Source of the DNA: a virus
DNA: 23,060 bases
Strand: one strand, 5' to 3'
Virus record (IMG/VR): IMGVR_UViG_3300020185_000271
Coordinates: 1 to 23,060 of that record
The notes below the pieces were generated by a model. It ran no database searches. It was not told the origin of the DNA and was given only the letters and a program-made list of their open reading frames with translations. Of this stretch, positions 14,833-21,831 are shown one piece after another (within the stretch, counting starts at the first letter, position 1; each line of letters opens with the position of its first letter). The position numbers were made by a program, and so were the translations under genes.

Positions 14833-17106
14833 TTATTTTTTACTAGTTAATCTATTTTTTACTACTTTAAATACTTGAGTAGATGTTATTGATTTTTGAC
14901 AGATGTGTTGTTTATCAGTACCCTTCCAAATAGGACACCAATCCCAATCTCCAGCATCAAATGTAAAATTAGGATTAGTCCAACAAGGGAAACAAGCACC
15001 ATCATTCATTATACGAGTAACACGTGAAGTAAATTCATGATTTTTTTCACTAAAACCATTAATCATAATAGTATGCTTACCTAATGCCCAATTTATCCAA
15101 GATAATCCAGATCCTAAACCTATAAAGGCATCAGCATGATGTAAATAATTTGCTACAAATTCTAAAGATTTACCATAATGATTAATAGCACCCTGAATCT
15201 TAAATTCGGATTTTGTTAAACAAATTACTTTATAACCTAGTTGATTTAATAATTTAGTTAATACAACCCAATTACTATATACCCATTCCTTACAACCTGA
15301 TGTAGCATTAGGACCAATTACAACATATTTATCTTTTATTGGGCGATTTCCTTTAGGGAAAGTTAAACCATAATTAAGTTCTTTAAATGGTAAATTTAGT
15401 ATATCAGTAGCAGTTTCTTGCATTCTGATGGTATTACATTGACGAGGGTGGTGGTTAAAACTTTTCCATCCACCATTTTCATCTCTAAACCAACCAATTT
15501 TATAATGTGCTACACAACCCGTACTATTTCCTGGTTCTAACCATTCGATATCTTTATAAGCATCTATACCTTGGAACCAATTATTATGGAAAGTTGATAA
15601 AACTACTTTACAATTATATTTTTTAGCAAATTCAACAGCATATGGAGTCCACCCAATAGTATCACCAATGGAATTAGAATCTAAAGAAATTAATACTCTT
15701 TGGTTTTCTATTTCTAAACGAGAAACTTCTTTACCATTTACTTTAATTAACCATGGAACATAATATTGTATACTACACTCAGTCCACATATTATTACGTA
15801 TAACATCTTTGTGGATAACTTTATTAGTATCTCGATTTATAAATTCAACCTCGTATTCTTTAGAAACATCGCCTAATATTTCTACTTTAGGTTTACCTAT
15901 ATAATTAACATTAATAATATTACTATCTTGAGATTCTTTGTAGTTATCTAAAAATTCTTGAATAGTATTTCTACCTATTTCAGCTACTCTATCCCAATTA
16001 AAATCTCTATGAATAATTTTAGCTTCTTCTACAGCACGTTTTTTATGGTCTGTATAGTTTTCAAAAGCATCGCGCATTACACGAGCTAAATCTTCAAAAT
16101 CAGGTTCGTAGTAATTACCTACATTATCTGGGTTAGGTTTTTCTCCTACGATTTTTACTGGGAGACCTTTACCAGAAGCAAATTCTGTTTGGCCTGAACA
16201 ATTAGAATAAATAGAAGGTGTACCACAAGCCATAGCTTCAATTAAAGGTAAATTCCATCCTTCACTACGAGCACAAGATAAAAATACATGACCATTTTTT
16301 AAGTATGTAATATAATCCTCACGTGATGGGAAATGTTTTACTTTAATACGTTCATCCGTAAAACCAAAATGTTCTAGACGCTCCTCAGTGGATTTTAAAC
16401 CATCAGTAGCAAACTGATTATCGGCAGATAAGATTAAATCTACAGGATCATCTTTGGTAAAAGTTTTTAAGAAGGTTTCAATAATTTCTTTAGTTGCTTT
16501 TCTATATTCCCATCTACCAAAGAGAATAAATTTAAATCTTCCATCAACATAATCTAAGGTGGATTGTGGGTCTTCTGGGTAGAATGTGTTTATGTCTACC
16601 CCTTCGGGTACTACTTTCACTTTATCAATAGGCATACCTTGAGCGATAGTACATTCAGCTTGCCATTTAGAGGGAACCCATACTTGGTCATAAGTTTTCC
16701 ATCTATTAAAAAAAGCTTCAGGTTGTAAAGTAGTTTCCCAAACATTATACCCAATTTTAGGGCCTTTATAATGGTCATAAAAGTAATAATGGTTAGTTTC
16801 CATTAAAACTAAATTAAGATTATGATCAAATTTATCCCCATGCTTAGTATAAATTGGAAAATCTTCTCTTTGATTATCTCCGGTTTGGAGAGTTTGTTCT
16901 ATAAGTAATTCTTTGTCTAAAGATGTAAAATAGGGTTCTTTATTGTGGGGTTCATCTTTGGGCCATTCCCATCCTTTTCCTATTGTATAGTTTCTAACTT
17001 TTAAAGGGATATGTTTAGACAAATGTCTAAAAAAATCTCTAGTATGATTAGCATAACCTGTTGTACCTACATAGGCACCATGAGCATAAACTTTTGGTTC
17101 TTTCAT
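14833..17106 (-). CDS. GT4 glycosyltransferase fused to TibC-type protein O-heptosyltransferase
   Basis: This 757-residue protein has two enzymes in one chain. Residues about 1-390 are a GT-B fold GT4 transferase: 'KVKVVPEGVD', 'FILFGRWEYRK' and 'ARSEGWNLPLIEAMACGTPSI' with the Glu282-x7-Glu290 signature. Residues about 400-757 resemble the bacterial autotransporter heptosyltransferases (TibC/Aah): a small beta domain ('KVEILGDVSKEYEVEFIN..YYVPWLIKV'), then 'RVLISLDSNSIGDTIGWTPYAVEF' and 'FIGLGSGLSWINWALG', and finally four cysteines, Cys705-x2-Cys708-x15-Cys724-x11-Cys736, embedded in 'FDAGDWDWCP' and 'ICQKSI'. In TibC the equivalent cysteines bind a metal and the enzyme adds heptose to serines of surface proteins. 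The phage enzyme therefore probably glycosylates a protein, plausibly the virion fibre. Genes on either side are also modification enzymes, 1 and 6 bases away. Confidence 0.85.
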   Translation of the reverse strand: MKEPKVYAHGAYVGTTGYANHTRDFFRHLSKHIPLKVRNYTIGKGWEWPKDEPHNKEPYFTSLDKELLIEQTLQTGDNQREDFPIYTKHGDKFDHNLNLVLMETNHYYFYDHYKGPKIGYNVWETTLQPEAFFNRWKTYDQVWVPSKWQAECTIAQGMPIDKVKVVPEGVDINTFYPEDPQSTLDYVDGRFKFILFGRWEYRKATKEIIETFLKTFTKDDPVDLILSADNQFATDGLKSTEERLEHFGFTDERIKVKHFPSREDYITYLKNGHVFLSCARSEGWNLPLIEAMACGTPSIYSNCSGQTEFASGKGLPVKIVGEKPNPDNVGNYYEPDFEDLARVMRDAFENYTDHKKRAVEEAKIIHRDFNWDRVAEIGRNTIQEFLDNYKESQDSNIINVNYIGKPKVEILGDVSKEYEVEFINRDTNKVIHKDVIRNNMWTECSIQYYVPWLIKVNGKEVSRLEIENQRVLISLDSNSIGDTIGWTPYAVEFAKKYNCKVVLSTFHNNWFQGIDAYKDIEWLEPGNSTGCVAHYKIGWFRDENGGWKSFNHHPRQCNTIRMQETATDILNLPFKELNYGLTFPKGNRPIKDKYVVIGPNATSGCKEWVYSNWVVLTKLLNQLGYKVICLTKSEFKIQGAINHYGKSLEFVANYLHHADAFIGLGSGLSWINWALGKHTIMINGFSEKNHEFTSRVTRIMNDGACFPCWTNPNFTFDAGDWDWCPIWKGTDKQHICQKSITSTQVFKVVKNRLTSKK

Positions 17107-17107
17107 A

Positions 17108-17857
17108 TTATCGCATTATGTGACACCCACAATCAATACCTCTAGATCCTTCAAATCCATGGTACATAGGTTTAAGTGGAATTTTTTTATTGTTTATATG
17201 TTGTAAAATTAAAGTTTCATTAATAAATACATCATTATTATTATCTCGGTATTCTGGGTTATGAAATATATTATAAAGCATTTCAGAAAACACGCTACAA
17301 TAATCTTTTATTAAATGAGGAGGACCGATTGCTAATTGGTCATTCATTTGCCAATCCATATTCCAATGTGGAGCGTATTCCCAAAAACTAACGTGTTCTG
17401 TACTTAGTTTAGTTATATCTGTAAGTAAATCACAATTATTAGCTACGTTATGAGTAAATAATAAATCATAACGTGTTTTAAATACTAAATCATATTCAAT
17501 ACCTGAAGATTCACATAGGTCCCAAACGCGTTGTGTTGACATCCACATTCCCATTTGGGAATTTAAACGTTGGTTATTAGGGCCTTTTATATCTGAAGCA
17601 TCAAATTGGATAGAAGGTTCAAATAAGTATCCTTTAGGTTGATACCAATCAAGTAAATTTTGATACAAATCATTTCCTACTTCATATGTTTTTTGAACCT
17701 TACCTTCATTAAAAAAGTCATATTTTTTAAATTCAGTATCTTTCCAAGCATGAAGGTATACATCAATATCATACTTATCTAAAAACCATTTTTTAAGTTC
17801 TTGATAACCTTCTCTATATCTACGTGGTTGACCACTAATTAATAATGCTATTTTCAT
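17108..17857 (-). CDS. Glycosyltransferase-like protein, paralogue B (249 aa)
   Basis: The protein opens with 'KIALLISGQPRRYREGYQELKKWFLDKYDIDVYLHAWKD' (a strand-turn-helix-strand start of a nucleotide-sugar fold) and has 'YDLVFKTRYDLLF' at about 122-134, the 'K/RTRxDL' motif seen in several GT-A type polysaccharide enzymes (WavE-like and related families) where the Asp would bind the metal-sugar nucleotide. The C-terminal end carries 'VFINETLILQHI'. It overlaps the preceding gene by four bases (ATGA) and is its paralogue: the first 40 residues and the region around residue 130 are nearly superimposable, while the middle and C-terminus have diverged. It has no signal or membrane segment. The sugar and acceptor are unknown. 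Confidence 0.7.
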   Translation of the reverse strand: MKIALLISGQPRRYREGYQELKKWFLDKYDIDVYLHAWKDTEFKKYDFFNEGKVQKTYEVGNDLYQNLLDWYQPKGYLFEPSIQFDASDIKGPNNQRLNSQMGMWMSTQRVWDLCESSGIEYDLVFKTRYDLLFTHNVANNCDLLTDITKLSTEHVSFWEYAPHWNMDWQMNDQLAIGPPHLIKDYCSVFSEMLYNIFHNPEYRDNNNDVFINETLILQHINNKKIPLKPMYHGFEGSRGIDCGCHIMR

Positions 17858-18618
17858 CGTAAAATATGAGCTGTAAAATGTTCTGTTAAACTATTTATAA
17901 AATTAATAGGTATTTCGTTTTTTACTAAATGATACTTTAATAAACTTTCAGGACATAATTTATCAGGATGGTCTGAAATTAAAGGTTTAAACCATTCAGG
18001 GTATCCTTCATCTATGTAAATGTATTCCAACATATGGGAAAAACAATTAGAATACACATCCATAATTTCCATAGAACTAATAGCAAACAAATCATCTACT
18101 TCAGATATTCTAGTAGGATAACCATTAAGTATAGGATATTCAAATAAATTTATACCACTTAAATCTAATTGTGTAATGTCCTTTAAAATAAGACATTCGG
18201 GAGAAATATAGTCTGTAAAAGCTAAATCAAATCTAGTTCTAATAACTATATCATAGTGTTTACCTGAGTCTTGGAGTAATTTATTACAAGCATAAACTGA
18301 ATAATATCCACTTAACATATTATGGAGTCTGTAGCCTAAGTGTCCTTCTATATTTGTTGCATCAAAAGGGATAGGGTGTTGTAGAAAACTATCTTTAGGT
18401 TGATATAACTCTAATATTTTATCATAGTCATTTTCTGTGAATTTATATTCAACCAAAGTAGGAGCAAATTTATGTCCCCCAGTCATAGGAGAATTTACAT
18501 CTTTCCAAGTATGGAGATAAACATCACAATCATACTTGTCTAAAAACCACTTTTTTAATTCATGATAACCCTGTTCGTAATTACGGGGTTGACCACTAAC
18601 ACAAACTGCTACTTTCAT
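17854..18618 (-). CDS. Glycosyltransferase-like protein, paralogue A (254 aa)
   Basis: This is a tandem paralogue of the gene that follows it. It shares 'SGQPR-Y--GY-ELKKWFLDKYD-DVYLH-WKD' (residues 8-40), 'ELYQPKDSF' and 'YDIVIRTRFDLAF' (about 122-134), so length and motif positions are the same. The RTRFDL motif supports a GT-A type sugar transferase by analogy with WavE-like enzymes. Past residue 140 the two copies differ clearly, suggesting distinct substrates after duplication. Its start overlaps the stop of the 2-oxoglutarate oxygenase gene (TAATG) and its end overlaps the next start by four bases, a strong sign of translational coupling. The donor, acceptor and linkage cannot be read from the sequence. 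Confidence 0.7.
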   Translation of the reverse strand: MKVAVCVSGQPRNYEQGYHELKKWFLDKYDCDVYLHTWKDVNSPMTGGHKFAPTLVEYKFTENDYDKILELYQPKDSFLQHPIPFDATNIEGHLGYRLHNMLSGYYSVYACNKLLQDSGKHYDIVIRTRFDLAFTDYISPECLILKDITQLDLSGINLFEYPILNGYPTRISEVDDLFAISSMEIMDVYSNCFSHMLEYIYIDEGYPEWFKPLISDHPDKLCPESLLKYHLVKNEIPINFINSLTEHFTAHILR

Positions 18619-19232
18619 TACTTAAAATGACCTCCTCCTAGCCAAAGTACAAATGATTTTCTAGTACCTGAAGTAACTGGGGTTACTCTATGCATTAGAT
18701 AAGATGGGAATATTACTACATTACCTTTACCACGTGGTGCAGTATATGGAGACTGACCACCTGGCCAAATTTGTAAATCACCACCTTCATATTCATCTGA
18801 ATCAGATAATTGGACTGTAACAGAAATTTTACGGAATTTCATAAAACCTTCAGTTCCAATATCCATATGCCAATCGTAATGCCCTTTATTAGTACCATAA
18901 TACTCCGTATACTGAATATTTTCTGGCATATTGTGGATATCAAAATGGAACATTTCATCATTAGCAATTTTAGCTAACATACCAATTTTATCATAAATCC
19001 ATTTAGTTTCATCACTAAACGGAACCCATTTAATCATAGAATTACGTGATTCTAAACCCTCACCTTCTGCTTGGTTTCCAGATTCAGTTACCCCAGCTTG
19101 TGAGGGAATTTCTTGTACTTGTTGTTCGAGAGTTTTTAATTCTTCTGGGGTAAAACCTTCCTCAAACCAATAATAATTACTTTGATTGACATATTTGTCA
19201 AAATCTAATGGAAAAGAATAAAGTGTCTCCAT
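18618..19232 (-). CDS. 2-oxoglutarate/Fe(II)-dependent oxygenase (prolyl-hydroxylase / PKHD type)
   Basis: This 204-residue single-domain enzyme belongs to the double-stranded beta-helix dioxygenases. The iron ligands are His122 and Asp124 (HYDWHMDIGTEG) and His181 (YLMHRVTPV), and Arg191 (SGTRKSFVLWLGG) is the expected 2-oxoglutarate-binding residue. 'VTVQLSDSDEYEGGDLQIWP' is the usual strand pair before the distal His. The family includes prolyl 4-hydroxylase-like and PKHD (YbiX-like) hydroxylases, and many T4-like marine phages carry one or more of them with unknown substrates. Here it follows a lysyl-hydroxylase-like fusion by 6 bases, so it may hydroxylate the same virion protein. I cannot say whether Pro, Lys or another residue is the target. 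Confidence 0.9.
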   Translation of the reverse strand: METLYSFPLDFDKYVNQSNYYWFEEGFTPEELKTLEQQVQEIPSQAGVTESGNQAEGEGLESRNSMIKWVPFSDETKWIYDKIGMLAKIANDEMFHFDIHNMPENIQYTEYYGTNKGHYDWHMDIGTEGFMKFRKISVTVQLSDSDEYEGGDLQIWPGGQSPYTAPRGKGNVVIFPSYLMHRVTPVTSGTRKSFVLWLGGGHFK

Positions 19233-19238
19233 ATTTTT

Positions 19239-21566
19239 TTATTTTTTATTTGTAAATGATACTAATATATAACGTGTTCCTGTTTCTACTGGTCTACCTC
19301 CGTGTAAATGAGTAATGTTTCCGGGGTGAGCCATAGCATATCCTTTTTTACGTGGTTGTACTGTAGTTTTATATTTTGGGAGGAATGTACCTCCACCTTT
19401 AAATTCATTATTTAATCTAACATTCAATGTAATAACAGAACTATCATGATGCAAGTCTAAGCTGCCTTGGTTTTCTGTATCGTATTTAGCTATAAAATTT
19501 TCACTGGTTAAATTATCCCAACCTTCACCTTGTAATTCCCAAAACCAAGTCCAGATAGGATAAACAAATTCCTCTAATACTCTTTGATAAATGTCTTGCA
19601 TACCTAAACTTTCCATAGTTTGGTCAGTTGTAGGGTAAAATTCATGCCTATCTGTAACCCACTCGTTTTGTTCAGCTAAGTCAATAATTTCATTACAGAA
19701 TTTTTCTGTAAATAATGGGAATTCTATTACGTTAGAAGCAATTTCATCTACCATCAAACGATATTGGCCTTTTAATAATGCTGGGTTGATGTATTCTTTG
19801 CACCATTCCTCCCAGTTAGATACTTTTTTAATAGATGGGGTTATACCTTGGATATTAAATGTAGGTAATTGGTCTGCTATATAAAATGTTAAACCAGGGC
19901 TATCTTTTTGAATATAATGGTTTATTATAGGAGCTGCTGCTTTTAAACGTGTTTTTCCTGAGTATTCAGCTAGGATATCTTGGCGATGTGTCATACCAAA
20001 TGTAATAGAAAGGAATTCATCAAAAGCAAACATTTCACTTTTATATTGTTCCATATATTCCTCTACTAAAATTTGAACACCTCTTTTAGATAAAATATAA
20101 GCATGAGAATTATAAGTATAATCAGGTTCTACCCACCCATCTAAACCTTCTATAGGTTTTTCTAATGAAGCCTCTAAAGCATTACGCCCTAAATAAATTA
20201 AGTCGTACCCTCTATTTAATAATTCCTCAACTTGAGCCCAGTCTACTGGGGTGTCCTCGTAAAAGTCTTCTTCTAAAATTAAAGTAGTTTCTAAACCCCT
20301 GCGATATGAATCTACCCAAGTATCTACGTGAGATAAACCACAGCCTAATTCACCTTCCATTACATCACGTTTCCACCATTTATTACTACCCTCAATATTC
20401 CATCTAGAATGTTTAGCTACACCAAATTTATCCCAATCTTCTTGAGACATTTTACGAGCATCAAATCCGGGTTTGATAAAATATTCTGTAGGTGAGGGTA
20501 AAGTAATATTATTACATTTTTCTACTATCTCTGGGGTTTCTTGTAGTGCTAAAACGTAAAATAACTCTAAATTCATATGTGTTTTTGTTATTAAAGAATT
20601 CCAATGTTTATTTACTCTGGAGTCCCATGTACATTCATCTAAATAATTAGGTACTTGATCCCAATCTATAACTTCAGTAGTATTTAAGGTATCAAAACCA
20701 TTTAATGTTTCTTTTAATCCTCCCCATTCCCATGTAATAGGTTGAACTTTATGTCCTAACATCTCTAAAGCAGTAATACAGAAAGTCTCCTCGTATGATG
20801 AGGGATAATACCAATAGGTACTCTCTGCCATTAATTCATATAGCTCATGTTGGGGTAATGTACCAAGGAATTCTATACCATCCAAATTATCTACTAAATC
20901 CTTAAAATAAATGTTGTAATATTCTAACCCATATTCTGGGGTAGATACTTTTAGTGTAGCATCGGGGTTATTAGATTTAATATCACCCCATTCTTGTAGG
21001 AGTTGAAATAATCCTCGTTCAGCGTGTGAGGTATAAATGTATTGGTTTGGGTTTTTTTCTCCTACTTGAAATTTGGAAATATCAACTCCATTACCTATAA
21101 CCTTAATTTTATCCTTAATTTCTGGGAATTGTTCTATGAATTTATTTTTATGCCATTCTGTTAAACATACTATAGAATTTAGTTTAGAATCTAGTAAAAG
21201 TTCACGATGGTTGGGTAGTTCTTCGCCGTTCCACCACGTGAAATAATCGGTATTATGTACCCAAAATATTGAATCGGTATACTCGATGTCTTTAAATTCT
21301 TCAATGTAGTGAATGTATGAAACCCCAATAATGGTATCTACAGAATCTACTTCATTTTTAAAATCTTGTGTAGGTCTATACATTACTCCATCGTAATCTC
21401 CATAGACAACACCACCAACAACCCAAACATCCCACCGAGGGTGGGATTGTTTGAGTGTTTTGGCTAAATTTATTATACATTGTTCTGTACCCCCTAAACC
21501 AATTTCATCTATAGTTTCAGGTGAGTAAGGTGGGGAATAATATCCCGCGTATATAACTAATTTCAT
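19239..21566 (-). CDS. Three-domain GT4 / GT25-like / procollagen lysyl-hydroxylase-like fusion
   Basis: This 775-residue protein reads as three enzymes. Residues 1-345 form a GT4 transferase ('GLGGTEQ' near 23, 'VIGNGVD' near 157, 'SSYEETFCITALEMLG' with Glu260-x7-Glu268). Residues about 360-560 form a GT25-like domain (FIKPGFDARKMS, 'GELGCGLSHVDTW' near 405-417, 'LILEEDF' near 429-435, 'YNSHAYILSKRG'), the family that includes LPS transferases and collagen galactosyltransferases. Residues about 610-775 are a dioxygenase strikingly like the C-terminal lysyl hydroxylase of PLOD proteins: 'LHHDSSVITLNVRLN' (His706, Asp708), 'KGGGTFLP', 'RKKGYAMAHPGNITHLHGG' (His755) and 'GTRYILVSF' (Arg765, ten residues after His755 as in human LH3). 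The expected function is hydroxylation of Lys and addition of sugar to it. It lies one small gene after the collagen-like fibre gene, its likely substrate. Confidence 0.88.
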   Translation of the reverse strand: MKLVIYAGYYSPPYSPETIDEIGLGGTEQCIINLAKTLKQSHPRWDVWVVGGVVYGDYDGVMYRPTQDFKNEVDSVDTIIGVSYIHYIEEFKDIEYTDSIFWVHNTDYFTWWNGEELPNHRELLLDSKLNSIVCLTEWHKNKFIEQFPEIKDKIKVIGNGVDISKFQVGEKNPNQYIYTSHAERGLFQLLQEWGDIKSNNPDATLKVSTPEYGLEYYNIYFKDLVDNLDGIEFLGTLPQHELYELMAESTYWYYPSSYEETFCITALEMLGHKVQPITWEWGGLKETLNGFDTLNTTEVIDWDQVPNYLDECTWDSRVNKHWNSLITKTHMNLELFYVLALQETPEIVEKCNNITLPSPTEYFIKPGFDARKMSQEDWDKFGVAKHSRWNIEGSNKWWKRDVMEGELGCGLSHVDTWVDSYRRGLETTLILEEDFYEDTPVDWAQVEELLNRGYDLIYLGRNALEASLEKPIEGLDGWVEPDYTYNSHAYILSKRGVQILVEEYMEQYKSEMFAFDEFLSITFGMTHRQDILAEYSGKTRLKAAAPIINHYIQKDSPGLTFYIADQLPTFNIQGITPSIKKVSNWEEWCKEYINPALLKGQYRLMVDEIASNVIEFPLFTEKFCNEIIDLAEQNEWVTDRHEFYPTTDQTMESLGMQDIYQRVLEEFVYPIWTWFWELQGEGWDNLTSENFIAKYDTENQGSLDLHHDSSVITLNVRLNNEFKGGGTFLPKYKTTVQPRKKGYAMAHPGNITHLHGGRPVETGTRYILVSFTNKK

Positions 21567-21584
21567 AACTTTTTATTAATTTAT

Positions 21585-21821
21585 TTAAGGTAATTCACTT
21601 ATATCTGGTTGATACCATTCATCTATACGTATTGGATCATTTATATAATTTTGAACTGAATTGGAGTCTCCGAAACCATGTAAAACTTCGGGGACATTAT
21701 ATGAAGGGCTAACTTCAATAATACATTCGGTTCCAGCTATATTCCATACAGGATCGTATTCTAAATTTCCAAGATGAAGATTATATTGATCCGAATTTAA
21801 TATATAATATTTACTTGCCAT
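21585..21821 (-). CDS. Small hypothetical protein between fibre and modification genes (78 aa)
   Basis: A 78-residue acidic protein: 'KYYILNSDQYNLHLGNLEYDPVWNIAGTECIIEVSPSY', then 'DSNSVQNYINDPIRIDEWYQPDISELP'. There is no signal peptide, membrane segment or recognisable domain. Its start lies 10 bases after the fibre stop and it ends 18 bases before the large hydroxylase-transferase gene, so it belongs to the same operon. Phage fibre genes are often followed by small chaperones or attachment proteins, but nothing in the sequence proves that here. Confidence 0.65.
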   Translation of the reverse strand: MASKYYILNSDQYNLHLGNLEYDPVWNIAGTECIIEVSPSYNVPEVLHGFGDSNSVQNYINDPIRIDEWYQPDISELP

Positions 21822-21831
21822 AATTCAAAAA

